Shown piece by piece: positions 44,799 through 57,700 of a stretch of 64,000 nucleotides of DNA. Position 1 is the first letter of the stretch; every line of letters begins with the position of its first letter. Position numbers and translations under genes: made by a program. Under the pieces are notes generated by a model. It was not told the origin of the DNA, searched no databases, and worked only from the letters and a program-made list of their open reading frames with translations. Source of the DNA: Acanthamoeba sp. SK_2022b (Eukaryota > Discosea > Longamoebia > Acanthamoebidae); assembly GCA_027943245.1 (NCBI GenBank), contig JANDJZ010000131.1:1-64000 (forward strand), in the 5' to 3' direction.

Positions 44799-47418
44799 AT
44801 GAGGAGGTTGCGCGCCAGCAGTGGCGTTGTGGGGAGGGTTGCAGGCAGCTGCACGACGCAGACACAGAGAGCCTGCTACAGCACGTATGCTTCGCCTCCC
44901 GTGCCCGAGGGCCGCATACGGTGGGGCAGACTGGCTGTGCGCACCGGTGCAGCAACGGCTCTGGCAGGAGCGGCGTGGGCCGGCGTTGCCGACACGGAGC
45001 GGGAGCCACGATTGCTAAGGCAGGCCCGCTGGAATGCCAACGTAGTCGTGCGCAACACGCGCGCCCTCTGCACCATGGCTACAATCGCCGCTGACTACAA
45101 GTACACCTGGTACTAGAAATCTCATCTCACTCCCGATTTAGTGAAATTCTAGAAGCATAAGGTAGAGCAATCTCTGATCTGGCCGTGTCTTTCAGGTGGC
45201 GATATAACGCGGAGACTGATCCCGAGCTGTTCAAGCAAAAGGTACCATTGGATGCATCTTTCCGAGCTAAGCACATTTTACTCACTCTTGGCGGCAACAG
45301 TCAGCGGAAGTACACCAGAGATCGGCAGACAGGATGCTGTGGCTGTGCTTTCAGAACAAGGGACTGTACATAAAGGTTGGTCAGTACCTTTCCACCCTTC
45401 ACCACGCCATCCCGCAGGAGTACCTGCAGACCCTCAAGGTATAAAAGGCCTTCCCCTGTCGCGTGAGGAAGCGTGGTTGTGGCTCATAGCCGTGTGTAAC
45501 TGGCCGCCTCTTGGATAGGTGCTGCAAGACCATGCCCCGACCATGGACTACACGATTGTACAGAAAATCATCGAAGAGGACCTGGGCGCCAAGCCCGAGG
45601 AGCTGTTCCTCGAGTTCGACAAGGTGCCTCTCGCCGCTGCTTCGCTCGCTCAGGTACAAACAAAAATACTTTTTTGCGGTCTGTCATGGGTGCGCCTTTG
45701 CTGATCCTCCCTTGCGGCGCAGGTCCACCATGCTGTGGCGCACGATGGGCGAGAGCTTGCTGTGAAGGTGCAGTACCCGACGCTGCGTGACGAGTTTAGT
45801 GGAGACATGTTCACGCACTGGCTGGTCCTCAACATGGCCGACATGCTCTTTGATCGTGCGCGCTCCCTCGCTTTACCACATAGTTGTTCACCAGAAATCA
45901 ACCGCGCGCCCACCCGTGCTTGTCTTGATCACATCAGACTTTGACCTGGCGTGGATGCACGACGAGCTCGAGCAAAACCTCGTCAAGGAGCTCGATTTTG
46001 AAAACGAAGCGCGCAACTCTGAGCGATGCGCTCGTAATTTCAGGTAGCGACTTGCATCCTAATAATGGTCCATTGCGATGGTGGCCCTCGGAACTGAGGT
46101 TTTGGGTGTGGTCGTGGCTCGGTAGGGGGAAGACCAACATCTACGTGCCAAAGGTGGAGTGGCCTCTCACCACGAAGCGAGTGCTGACGATGGAGTTCAT
46201 CCACGGACTGAAGATCAACGACACTAGGGGTCTTAAGAAGCAGGGCATCGACGTGAAGGAGGCTGCTGGCTTGGCCATCGGTACTACGCTTACGTCTTTC
46301 CTGCCCGTCGACACGAGTAGCGCTTACTCGCGTCCATGCATTGCGCTCCTCTCTGCAGAGGCTCTGGCCGAGCAGATCTACCTCCACGGGTTTGTGCACT
46401 GCGACCCGCACCCGGGGAACATATTCGTGCGGTGGGTGGAGCGCGACGTCGAGCACAAGTCGCACGGCGTGTGGGATGCCTTGCGCAGTTTTGTACAGCT
46501 GTTTTGGAAGAGGAGCGAGAGGAAGGCCAAGGAGCTCCAGGTCGTGTTGCTCGACCACGGACTCTACCGCGAGATGGAAGAGGAAGTTCGCCTCAATTAC
46601 TGCCAGCTGTGGAAGAACCTCATCATTCGCGACGACGACAAAGTCAAAGAGGTTCGTGCGCTGTCCACAGAAACAAACAACTCTCCCTTTTTTTACTGAG
46701 CAGCCCTCTCACACATTCCTCAACGACAAAACAAAACAGTATTGTAAAAAGCTAGGCGTGGACGCCGACTGGGACCTGTTTTCCCTGATCGTGCTCATGC
46801 GTCCCTACAACCACTCCACACTGCCGGGCGTTCAAGGTACACCACTCCCTCCGCCTCCGACTCTGAGGAGGCTCGGAGCTCAGACGCGTGGCTGGTACTC
46901 GTACCTGCAGGTTTAGCGCAACTTGACCTCGAGCGGGTGAGAGCCGAATTCCAGGCGAAGATCAAAGTGATGATGAACCTCATGAGGCAGATGCCCAGGG
47001 AGCTCCTGCTCGTCTTCCGGTGCTCCTTCTCTCTCTCGGTAGCCCTTTGCTCCGCGCCGAAGCTTACCCTCATTCGGCTGCACACAACAGCAACCAGAAC
47101 TACTTGCGGGCGCTGAACAAGGAGCTGGGCGATCCGGTGAACCGCTTCACCATCATGGCCCGCGTGGCCGTCAAGGGCATCAGCCACGTACCCGACGCCG
47201 TGCACATCCACTCGCCGGCTGAGTTGACCCACGCGCAGCTCAGGCAGCTCGAGGCGCACGGCCTGCACGAGCAGTGGCTGCTGATCAAGGAACTGCGAAA
47301 CAAGGTCTCCTTCGAGCTTCACCTGCAGCTCAACGAGTGGATCTATTGGCTCGCCAAGGTGTGGTTCCTCCTCTTCGGCGTCTCCGTCGAGGACGAGCTC
47401 CTCGACAAGGAGTTCTAA
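44799..47418 (+). CDS. ADCK1: ADCK1-type UbiB/ABC1 atypical kinase
   Basis: The ATG at 44799 opens an Arg/Ser/Ala-rich presequence ([18 protein letters not shown]) expected to target mitochondria. About ten exons then encode the UbiB-family hallmarks: the KVGQ motif inside [28 protein letters not shown], nucleotide-lysine AVKVQYP, a glutamate-bearing KELDFENEA, catalytic HCDPHPGN and LLDHGL in place of DFG. The C-terminal extension ([21 protein letters not shown]) is typical of ADCK1 rather than COQ8. The family binds nucleotides and supports coenzyme Q or lipid homeostasis in mitochondria; ADCK1's precise role is less settled. Exon junctions in the N-terminal third were checked by motif continuity only. 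The next gene starts only 86 bp after the stop. Confidence 0.9.
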
Positions 47419-47504
47419 TTGTGTGCATTTTTTTTTCTTTATTTATTGCTACAAATACAAAGAAATAGAAATCTGGGTGTTAAAAAAAACTGTTCCTGTT
47501 GGAG

Positions 47505-49428
47505 ATGAAGGCTGCAACTGCCCGGAGTCCTCGAGAGGAGAGGACGGCAGCGGGAGATAAGAAGGAGCAGGCCAAGGAGGGAGAGGCGGCCGCGGCGCAG
47601 CCGGAGGCGCCCTCTTACATACCGGGTCGATTATTCGTTGGCGGTCTGCCTCGAGATGTCACCCCTGAGGCCCTCTCCAATCTTCTTGCAGCGTTCGGGG
47701 CCAGGGTGGAGCACATCGAGCTAAATACCAAGCACGTGCCCATTCTCGGTACGTTCATCTGAACAGATTAAATTCAATCTAAGTAGAGATTTGCATTTAA
47801 TTCTTACATTAATCACGGTTTGCTTCCTGCAGGGACCAACTTCGCCTTTGTTGACGTTAGCCCCATAGAAAAGGCTTCTGTTTGTATGTTTTCCTCACCT
47901 ACGCCGCTCATCTTGCCGCCTGTGGTTGTCCTGGCTGACCGCGGCACCTTTGCCAGGCGTGGCCAAGCTCAACCGGACCAAGTGGAAGGGCCAGGCGTTA
48001 CGTGTGGAGCTGGCCAAGCCGTCAAGACTCACCAAGTGACTACTCACTGACCAGCCCTTTCCCTTTCTCTTGCACGCGCGTGCTCATTGTCTGATCGCCC
48101 ATCCATCGCGTGGGCGTGCGTGCATACAGAGTGCTGGCCCAGATTCACGCAGGCGATGAGGAGGAGCCCAAAGAGGAGCCCAAGCCCGAGACCGCCGCGG
48201 AGAAGAAGGGCAAGGAGGGCAAGCGTGTGGGCCCGTGGAAGCGCGGCAAGGCCGGGCGGCTGCTGCCTGTCCTCACCCTCGAGAAGAAGAACGGCCGCGG
48301 CGTACGCCACCTCCTTCCCTCCTCGGCCCATGCGCTGCTCACTTGTCGCTCGCTGTGAGAATGCCTCCCTCACTCGCTGCGGCTGCTGCTGCTGCTGCTA
48401 TACAGACGTTCATTCACGACCCGGCCAAGATGAAGCACAACATCACCATCTTCCCATCGGCGACCGTGGCGACGCCCGACGTGCCCCTGTCCCGCCTCAC
48501 CTACTTCTATGACGAGTCGACCAGGGCCGCAGCCGCCGCCACGGCCTCAAACGGTGCCAGCACTGCGTCCGCCATCGACGCGAGCACGGCCTCCGCCGCA
48601 GAGGGCGCCGCCGACACCGCCGACGCCGAGCCGCAGATGAGGCCGCCGTCGCCTCGACCGGCAAACGATCGCGTGTCGGCCAAGCTCGACCGGGAGCGCG
48701 AGTTCTCGCTCTCCCTCATCGAGTCCCTCGCCTCGACGCCTCCGGGCTCGCCGGTGGGCTTCGACGACGACAAGGAAGATGACGAGGACGGCTACGACGG
48801 CGGGGAGGGCGGCTACGAAGACGAGGAGGAGGCCCGCGGCCAGCACGACGAGTTCAAGGTCGAGTGGGAGATGCGCAAGAACGCCTGCCCGTGGCAGCGC
48901 GGCCCCGAGCGGAAGGCCGCGGACGCGCAGAGGCGGCCACAGCACGAACAGCCGCCGAAGCCGGCGGCGCAGGCGTCTCAGGAGAAGATCGAGAAGGAGA
49001 AGCGGGAGAAGGAGCGCGTCGAGAAGGAGAAGAAGGCGCGGTTGGAGGCGGAGAAGCTCGAGAAGGAGCGCGTCGAGAAGGCGGAGCTCGAGAAGGAGAA
49101 GCGGGAGGAGGAGCGCGTCGAGAAGGAGAAGAGGGCACGGTTGGAAAAGGAGAAGCGGAAGAAGGCGGCGGCGGCGGCCAAGGAGAAGGAGGAGAAAGAG
49201 GAGAGGGAAATGCAGAACGAGACGGAAGAGAAGGCGGCCAACGATGGCATGGTGGTCGAAGAGCCCCGGGCGACGACGGTTCCAGCGCCCACCACCGGCC
49301 GATCGCAACGGCCAAAGGAGCCCAAACAGGCCCAGGACCGGACACGGCCCAAGTCACACACCTCCGAACAGGTGAGCAACACCGCCCACCGACAATCCCC
49401 AAACCCACCATACACGCACGCACGCACG

Positions 49429-49510
<82 letters not shown>

Positions 49511-50368
49511 TGCACGTTCACTGCCACGACCAGATGGAGGTGGAAGAGAAGGCCAAGGAAACGGGCCAGAAGGCAGCAGCGGCCAGCGAGGACGCGCAGA
49601 ACGCGAGTGGCCAGAAGGGAGCGGCCAGCGCCGGGCCCGAGGACCAGTCGGGCCTCCGTGTGGGCGAGCGGGGCTGGTGGACCTCCATGCTCTCCTCCGC
49701 TTCCGCCGCCGTCGCGGCGCCCACGCCCGATGCCCCCAAGGAGGCCTCCTTCTCTCTCTTCAGCATCCTGCCCTCTCCGCCGCCGGTGCCCGCCCCTTAC
49801 TCCTTTTCCGGAAATTTTGCGCAACACTGACCGATGGCGGTCATGACGACGACGACGATCATACGCGCAGGTGGAGGAGTCGAAGAGGGCCAAGGCGACG
49901 TCGGCCAAGGCCGTGGATCCGGCCATCGCGAGCGCGCTCCGAAGTATGAAGGCCGCGCCCAAGCCCGCCGGTGCGAGCGGGTCTGCGGACGGCAGTGGTG
50001 CCGCCCGGAAGCGGCCCGCCCCGGTGGTCGCCCCCAAGCGCTTCCTTTCCGCCTGGTACGTGCGCGCGCCGCCTGGCCTGTTTGCCCTCTCCTCACTCGC
50101 TCGTGGTCGCCCACACAGCCAGGACGATGACTACACCGGCCCGGCGTTCATGCGACCGGACAACTGGTGCGTGTGTTCTCATCCCTCCTGACGTTGTGGC
50201 ACATGTGGTCGTTGTCGTTCGTTGCGCTGAAGGCCTTCCTCCAAACCCAGGGAACAAGCGGAGGAGGAGTGGGCCAGTTCGCGGCAGGCGCTATCGCACG
50301 ACTACAAGAGCAAGTTCAAGACGGCGCGAAAGCGCCAGCGCGCCACTACAGCCGATCCCTCCACATAA
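47505..50368 (+). CDS. RRM protein, NOL8-like
   Basis: Begins MKAATARSPREERTAAGDKK. One RNA-recognition motif is clear: GRLFVGGLPRDVTPEALSNL (RNP2 region), TNFAFVDVSP (RNP1 region, one junction formed at ILG-TNFAF) and KWKGQALRVELAKPSRL. The following segment HAGDEEE...VGPWKRGKAGRLL and the HDPAKMKHNITIFP element resemble the arrangement after the RRM in nucleolar protein 8. A long Lys/Glu coiled coil (about 48980-49230) follows, then a disordered Ser/Ala region and a basic end (DYKSKFKTARKRQR) at TAA 50366. The likely role is ribosome biogenesis in the nucleolus. A 59-bp (CA)n array sits in the intron after the coiled coil. The best alternative is another single-RRM nuclear protein. Confidence 0.78.
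49449..49507. repeat. (CA)n microsatellite in intron
   Basis: About 29 CA units follow a (CT)n run, inside an intron of the RRM gene. The tract ends close to the 3' splice site before MEVEEKAKE. Confidence 0.9.
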
Positions 50369-50687
50369 CTCTCTCTCCCCGCACCTGGCCATTCGTTTTG
50401 TTGCTCCACTCGCATTTGCAGTGGGTGGGCCCTTCTTGAACAACAAAAGAGCGTACATCACCTTCACTGCTACTCCCCGTGTCTGCTTCTGACGCTGGTG
50501 GTGTATTGACAATATTGCGATGACGTTATTGTCCTATCTTATAACCCCCCCCCCCGCAGGGGGGGCTGCCCCAAGAACTGCGCCGGCTCCAACGAGAAAG
50601 GAAAACGACGGTTCGCAAAGAGAGTCAGGGAGGGCGCATGCGGCTTTCGTGAGCTGGGCAGCAGCGTTGTTTAAGTACGCCAACAGC
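50369..50687. other. intergenic region with C11-GCA-G7 hairpin
   Basis: This lies between the RRM gene stop and the carbonic anhydrase start. At 50545-50565 eleven C residues, GCA and seven G residues form a compact GC hairpin. An in-frame upstream ATG at 50520 would carry this hairpin into the carbonic anhydrase ORF, so a longer N-terminus is possible. Confidence 0.6.
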
Positions 50688-51474
50688 ATGACCGATAGCG
50701 CCGGCACCACCGACTCGCGTTCGCAGGAGCTGGAGGAGCTTCTGCGGAGGAACCATAGGTTTGCTCATGGTGAGCTGGCCTCTATGCGGGCTGCCCTCGC
50801 CAGCGGACAGAAGCCTTTCGCGGCCGTTGTCTGCTGCTCCGACTCTCGCGTCTCCCCCGAACTCATCTTCGAGTCGGGACTGGGTGAGCTGTTCGTCGTA
50901 CGGTGAGTACAGGAAAAGGCCGGTTCCTTTCTTTTTGCGGTACGGCCTCCTCAAACTCAACGCTTTCAACAACAGGACGGCCGGTAACCTCGTGGACGAG
51001 ATTGCTCTCGGTAGCATCGAGTATGCTGTGGAGCATCTGGGCGTAAGCCTGTTGTTTATCCTCGGCCACTCCCGCTGTGGCGCCGTTCAAGCCGGTACGT
51101 TGAGCTCTCTCTTTCCTCCCCCTCGACCTCACTCACGTGCACCCGCAGCTGTGAACGCGGCCACGGCTGAGGACCAGGAAGACCACGCCCATCACGACGA
51201 CAATCACCCGGCCCACCACATAGGCCACCTCGTGGCCAAGATCATCCCTGTCGTGCGCCGCTCCATGGAGGTGGTCGCCAAGAACGACCCGTCAGGAGCC
51301 GTGGACAAGGCTCGTCTCATCGAGGAGGTCATCAACGAGAACGTGCTGGCCACCGAGCAGGAGATCCTCAATCGCAGCTCCATCGTGCGGTCCTTCGTCG
51401 ATGACAAGAAGCTCACCGTGCGGTCGGGATGCTACTGCCTCCACTCGGGCGTCGTCACCCTCCTTCAGTCGTGA
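50688..51474 (+). CDS. beta-class carbonic anhydrase
   Basis: Exons 50688-50902, 50976-51094 and 51149-51474 give 219 residues. The zinc and catalytic motifs of beta-carbonic anhydrases are intact: CSDSR (Cys ligand and Asp-Arg dyad) and HSRCGAV (His and Cys ligands). The substrate-pocket VVRTAGNL is formed across the first splice junction. The enzyme hydrates CO2 to bicarbonate as a dimer or tetramer. Between the zinc site and the C-terminal helix lies a His/Asp-rich insert (HAHHDDNHPAHH) that is unusual. The C-terminal SGCYCLHSGVVTLL corresponds to the typical GAxYDLxTGxV strand. With start 50688 it lacks an obvious presequence and is probably cytosolic. An alternative start at 50520 adds 56 residues. 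Confidence 0.93.
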
Positions 51475-51721
51475 GGCTTCCCCTACACCGCCAAGCCCAA
51501 CTTGTTGTTGTACCAAACGATATTTGCTTCATCACATGTTTACAGTCATGAGGCGTCGACCAGGAGTTGGGCCTCCCTCACACTCGCGCGCACGTGGAAC
51601 AGGAGGTGTTGACCAGTGGCGGGGTCTCGGTGGAAAGAAAGAGAGTGGGAGAGGGGAAAGCACACACCGGTGACCACCGACGGAGGGAGTGGAGTGGGAG
51701 GGGAAATGGGTAACACGAGGC

Positions 51722-52658
51722 TCACACGCCACCGTATTTGAGCATGAGACGATCGCCGATCTCGCTGATCGATTCGAGCGCCCGCTCGAGCTGCTCTCGC
51801 GTGTGGCCGGCGGATATGCAGAACCGAGCGCGAGACGCAAGCAGCGACGTGGCCGGGAAGCCCACCACCACTACGGCCACCTGTTGACAAACGAATCGCG
51901 GGAAGATGAGTGCGTGCACTGGTGGTGCGGCGTGTGCGGGCCACGATCGACGACGATGGCGGTGCTCGTACGTTCTCCAACAGGCAAAGACGGGAGAAGC
52001 CGGCGATCTTGGCGGGATGGTAGAGCATGAGCGGAATGACTGGAGAATCCTCGTCTCCGGCCACACGGAAGCCCAGCTCCTTGAGCTTGTTCCTGAAGAA
52101 GTTGCTGTTGTCTCTCAACGCCTTGATCCTGTGTCGTGCGACATCGTCAGCCAGCCAGCCAGCGATACAGCGTTGACGTGCACACGCACGCCCGCAGCAG
52201 CAGCAGCAACAGTTTCGCACTTGAGTGTGTGAAGTGCCCTCCACAAATCCACGCTTACCTCTTCTGGCCCTCGTTGCTGCCATCGGCCCCGGTAATCAAA
52301 TCGAGCGCTGAGAGGATCATCTGCGCGCAGGGAATGGACATGGTCTCCTCGTACATGCTACCATACGACGTCTGCCGCAGGTACCGGATGACATCCTTTG
52401 ATTGAAGAGGGTGATCACTTCATTGGTCAGAACATGCACACTGGCCAATCATGCCATAAAGACACCCCTATGTGCGCGGAGCGCGCACCTTGTCACCCGC
52501 AATGTAGCCGCCGACTGAACCAAACGACTTGGTGAAGGTGCCCATCAGGATGTCCACTTCCTTGGGGTCGACACCTGCCATTTTGAAAATGGACGGAAGA
52601 GTGAGCAGCGCTGGCTAGTCTCCCCTTTGCTAACACGCGCGCACAGTAACACACAACA

Positions 52659-52748
<90 letters not shown>

Positions 52749-54175
52749 CGTGTAGGGGAGGCTACCGTAGTAGTCGCACACGCCCTTGGCGTGCGAGCCC
52801 AGCGCGCCGATGCTGTGGGCCTCATCGACGTAGAGGTAGGCCTTGTACTTCTTCTTGATGGCGATGATCTCGGGGAGACGCAGGATTTCGCCTTCCATGC
52901 TGTAGATGCCCTCCACCACGATGAGGATCTTCCTCCAGTGCCTGTGCGTGCGCGGCTGGCCCTCGGCGATCGCCTGCCGGATGACCCTCTCCAAATCCTG
53001 GGGATCTGCACGATGCAACACGCGCGCGTGGCATTTATGGCAGGCATGTGTGAGGGCGGACACGACTCGTGGAGGGGGCGGGAGGGGCGCACCATTGTGC
53101 TTGAAGGTCTTGATCTTGGCTCCCGAAGTGCGGCAGCCCGTGACGATCGAAGCGTGGTTCAGCGAGTCGCTGATGATCAGTCCACCCTGGGAGACACACA
53201 ACCGCGTGGGGTGAGATATTGTGTGCGTTGTAACATGTTCCGTGTTGGTATTAAAAAAGTGATTTTCTCGTTTTAGGAAAGCACGGTTCCGGCAACATAA
53301 GCAAAGTAATAACAACAGAGGATAAAAGAATAGACCGGGCGGCGATTGACAGGAGGAGAGGGAGTTACCGGTCCAGCGAGGGCGGGGAGGGAACACGAGT
53401 TGGTGGCGTAGCCCATGCCAAACACCACGGCGTCCTCCTTCCCTACGAAGGTAGCCACTCGCCTCTCCAGTTCCTTGTGCATGTCCATCGTGCCTGTGTG
53501 TATGGACCGCTCAGCACCGACAGGCCGGGAGAAGCGGGGAGGCAAGGGGGTGGCATACCGACTTCAATCTTGCGTCCGGCAGGACCGACACCGTAGGCGT
53601 TCACAGCGTCGACAACTTGGTCGATGCATTTGCCAGCGTTCTCGGCGAAGCCAAGATAGTTGTAGGAGCCGAGGTTGATAGCAGGCACCTTCTCGCCGGT
53701 GTAGGTGAAGGTGCCATAGATGCTGTAATCAAAGATGCGGCCCATAAGCTGAAACACTGGGCCAGGACGGCTGCAAATTGGACGATCCCAGCAATCTCTG
53801 ATCCTTCCAAACATGTATCGCATGTAGAAGTACTCCTTCTCCTTAAGCAGAGGCGCTTCTCCCTGCATAAGACACGCACCACAAAAAGATTAAGATGCTT
53901 TGAGATCTAATGCTCACCGCACCGAGGTGGAGACCAGGAAGTTGTTCTGATTTGAGGTGGCGAGGGTCGTGTACCGCAGCACTCAAGAAGGCGGGGTCCT
54001 CCTTGAGGAAGCCAAGGGCCGTACAAATCCAGAAGATGAGCCGCCTGAAATGCGCCGTCAAAATGGCGTAGATGAAGCCCCAGTAGGTCCACACAAGGGT
54101 CCATAGGGGGATGTCATCTATCGGATTGCCCTTGTGAGCCCGGCTGTTCTGCCCGCCCTTCACTTCGCCTCCCAT
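51722..54175 (-). CDS. SPTLC2: serine palmitoyltransferase subunit LCB2/SPTLC2
   Basis: Starts at ATG 54175 ([11 protein letters not shown]) and stops at 51722, about nine exons. An N-terminal membrane segment ([17 protein letters not shown]) is followed by the alpha-oxoamine synthase fold: [81 protein letters not shown] and the PLP lysine in [16 protein letters not shown]. The presence of that lysine identifies the catalytic LCB2 subunit rather than LCB1. The enzyme joins serine and palmitoyl-CoA, the first step of sphingolipid synthesis, at the endoplasmic reticulum. One intron contains a (CA)n array of about 43 units. It is convergent with carbonic anhydrase. Confidence 0.95.
52658..52746. 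repeat. (CA)43 microsatellite in SPT intron
   Basis: An almost pure CA array of about 87 bp lies inside an intron of the minus-strand LCB2 gene; on the sense strand it reads (TG)n shortly after the 5' splice site. Confidence 0.95.
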
Positions 54176-54726
54176 GTCGGTCGCTAGCTTCTCGGAATCC
54201 GCGAATCACGCACGCGGCCTTTCAAATCTTCTCCACCTTGCTTGTGCGTTTGTGGGGGCAAGTTGTACGCGCCAAGAAGGGCGTCTGGGCGGTAGCGTAG
54301 TCAGCTACTCGCGAACTATTCGAGCTCTGCCCTTGGGGGGTGTTGAGCGCTTTTTTGCCAACTGTTTGCGCGCGGCGCCTTGTTACGTGTTCCCTCTCTG
54401 GCCGAACCGCCGCTGGAAACTTTGTGATGCCCTAAAAGGTTACGGAATGCGACCCGCATTCCTTGCCCATCTGTGACCTGCGCTGATTGGCCCACCCGCG
54501 GACTTGTTTTCCGGAACGCACGGCCGCACCAATGGCCGGGGAGAGGCGGTTGTGCTGTGCGATCTATGGAGAACAGTGAACTCAACTCGCCAGGCCTGTA
54601 CGAATAGTAGTCCATTGGATATAATCATAATAAATAATGCCTATGTGCATGTCTGACGCGCTCTCCTCTCCCGCCGCTACCATTAGTTGGGGTGTGTGCG
54701 GTAGCACTGTCGGACTAAACGGAGCT
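54176..54726. other. intergenic region upstream of LCB2
   Basis: About 550 bp lie between the LCB2 start and the stop of the F-box/SH2 gene, both on the minus strand. It should contain the LCB2 promoter and the 3' end of the other gene (AT-rich patch about 54610-54640). No ORF with coding character was found. Confidence 0.45.
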
Positions 54727-57700
54727 TCAATCGTTCTCCCACAGGAACTCGCCCGCGCAGAGGTAGCCCGACGAGGTGCTCACGTAGTCCGTGTAGGTGT
54801 CCTTTCGCGCCACCAGTCTGCGGGAGCGCACCAACGCGTCAGTTTGGGCAGATGGGGGGGGGGGCAGGGATGGTGGAGACTCACCTTCCGTCGACCTTCA
54901 TGGGTATGAGCGAGGATCGTGGGAACACCTTCTGCAGGTAGATGTCGATCGGGACGTTGTCCTTGGTCTCGGGCAGCTTGAGCAGCTTGCGCGCGCTGGG
55001 CCCGTTGGTGCTGTGCGTGATAACGCCGTCCTTGTTCTCGCTGAAGGCCTGCACATGCGCGCAAGCGTTGCGCATGGGTCAGGCCAACTGTCTAGCGATC
55101 AACCCACGGGGCAATTCAAGCGAGGGCTTAGGCGTACGAGCAGCAGCGGCGCCGTTCGACTGAAGCGGATGAGCACGTGGTTGGGGTAGTTCTTCAAAAT
55201 TTCCTGTCGTGTGCGAAAAACAGGCAAGCGAGAGGAAGCGGTGAGGATGAGCACGCCGGCACTGGTGAAAGGGACGCGCGCATCGCAGTGCTCACTGATG
55301 ACTCACCTCGGCTCGAATCCTGTTGATGAGTCCCAGGAAGCCCGTGCCGATGACGTATCGGTGCAGCGTTCGATAGAACTTGCGGTAAGGTCCAAACAGT
55401 CGCGTGAGCGTGTTCCACCTGTGCACGGGACGCGGACCAATAGGGTCAGTGCTGGTCGGTGCGTTGGCGCGCGGGCGGAGAGGAGTAGCGGTGGATCCAG
55501 TGGCATACTTGGCGACAGAGACGGTATCGTCTTTGGGGAAGTTGAGGAAATACTTCATGTAGCGTTTAAAGTCTTTGTCGGCCAGATCGGTTTCTTGTCG
55601 GAGCACGTGCTTGTAGAACGACTTGAAGAGAGAGAGAGAGAGAGAAAGGGGAAAAGATGATGAGTGACCCCGCACAGAGAGATACCCCGGCCGTGCACGA
55701 GCGGGAATTGCTCTCTACCTTGAAGTTACAGAAGTAGACGTCCTTGCCCACGCTCTCCTCCCACACCTTGCGAGCCTGCATCATCGTCACTCAGCGATTG
55801 AGACACCGACACGCGAAAGTGGATTGCATTGGGGGGGGGGCTACCTTGTCGTCGGTGATTATTCGCGACGGATGGGAGTAAGCGGTGTTGGCCCCGCCGT
55901 GAGGCGAAAACATGAGCGTGAAGTCGGAGTAATATCTGTGGTGCGCACCCCCCATCGGCACGAATGAGTTACCGCTACATCGTGGCCTGGGCGGCATGCC
56001 TGGGGGACCCTACCGCCGTAAGCTGAGCTCGATGATGTCAAAGTTCTCATTCATAGGAAGCTCGCCGCTGATCACTTGAGCCAACACCGAGTGCGTTTCG
56101 AGGAGCTGCTTGTCGAGGATGCCTGGGGGGGTCACGCAAGGCAGAGAGGAGGTAAGGAATAAAGAGGCCCAACACCGCGAGGTAGGCCCAGGAACGCACC
56201 GAGCAGTCGCGTGTACTCGGCCATCGGAACGAGTTTGCGCTTCTGGAGGAGACCGTTCTGCTTGAAGTAGGTGCGCAGCAGCATGACCGTGGCCTGTAAC
56301 GAGACGAGGTTGGGTTTGAGTAGACGCGACAAGGCACGAGCGTGCCGCGAAACTGCTGCGCGGGGAATGACCTTGAGAAACTCTATCCTCGTCCCGCTTC
56401 GCAGGAACATGTCGAACTCGATCGACGACTTCTTGTCCTTCTTCGCCTTCTTCGTTTTCTTTGGCCTCTTCTTGGCCTTTTTCGTGAGCCCTCCATCGCT
56501 ACAGCTTCCGCTACTTTCGCTGTCGCTACTCTCGTCGCTCTTGTTGTTCTTCTTTTTCTTTTTCTTCTTGCCGTTTGGTAGCTCCTCCTCCTTGTCGGGC
56601 TTCTTTGTCTTCGTCTTCTTCTTCTTGGCTGAGTTTACCCCGTTCTTGTACTTTTCCTTCTTCCGCTCCTCGAGCTTCTTGAGTCGCTTCCGCTCTTCCT
56701 CCTCCATAAGTAGCACGATCTCGATCTGTTCGTCGATCTTGTCGAGCAGATAGAAGAGCCACAATATGTTCCTCACTCCTTTCTGCTCTAGCAACTCCTT
56801 ACCCGACCGCTCGCACACATACCGCCTGCACATGGACACGCACGAGCCAATGCAAGACCCCAATTGAGAATTGCTAGAAGTGGAGAAGGAGGCAAGCAAA
56901 GAGTCGGTTGGCCAAGCGGGAGGACACACCAGAGAGAGCAAGAGCAGCTGACCATGCACACCGACTTCCAATCGAGGTAGTTGAAAATCTACACACACAT
57001 TCCAAGAAAGGGGAGAAGAAACAGAAACCGACTCATTAGCAAGGGGCAAAGTAGAAGTGCACGAAGCTTTAAATTTAGAAGCCATGCGTTCACGCGTAAT
57101 AATAACGATAACCGGCCTATTTTGTTGCGTCGACACCAGATATTTACTTGAATTCTGGAACGTCGAGGAATGCACTTTCTATTGATAAATAAAAATTAAA
57201 AGAAAATAAATTTGTACGTACATCTAGTCATGACATAAGCGTGCAATTATTATGGCTGATAAAATGTGTTTTTTTTTTTTTTTTTGATAAAGTTAAAAAA
57301 AGGATAGAGATTGATAAAACGTGAGAAGGGACAGGTGGAATCGTACACGCAGGTAAAGCTCTTTGCTTAGGGCAGCAAATGGTGGTGGTTGAGCGTTGGT
57401 GCGTGTAGAGAGGGGGAGGGAGCTCCCATTTCGTCGCACCACCACGCGATTTCGTCCATTATTTGAGAGATGGTGGTTGTACAGGCTGGAAAAGTCGCTG
57501 CTACTCCCTCCCTCTTCTTCTGAGACGATGGGAGCGGAGATGGCTTCGGCAGATGAGGTGAGCACGCGCGGCCGCGTGAAAGGCTTGCTCTTCTCCCTCT
57601 TCTTTTTCCTTCGCCCGTTTCGATCGTCATCTTCAGAATCGCTCTTGCTTTCCGACGAGCTCTCTGATGGGGAACGGGGCGACGAGGGGCCCAGCTGATC

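Noticed and set aside
57070..57300. A separate small gene starting MASKFKASCTST at 57085
   Set aside because: The AT-rich stretch lies between two halves of an F-box that match in phase; a separate start here would break the F-box.
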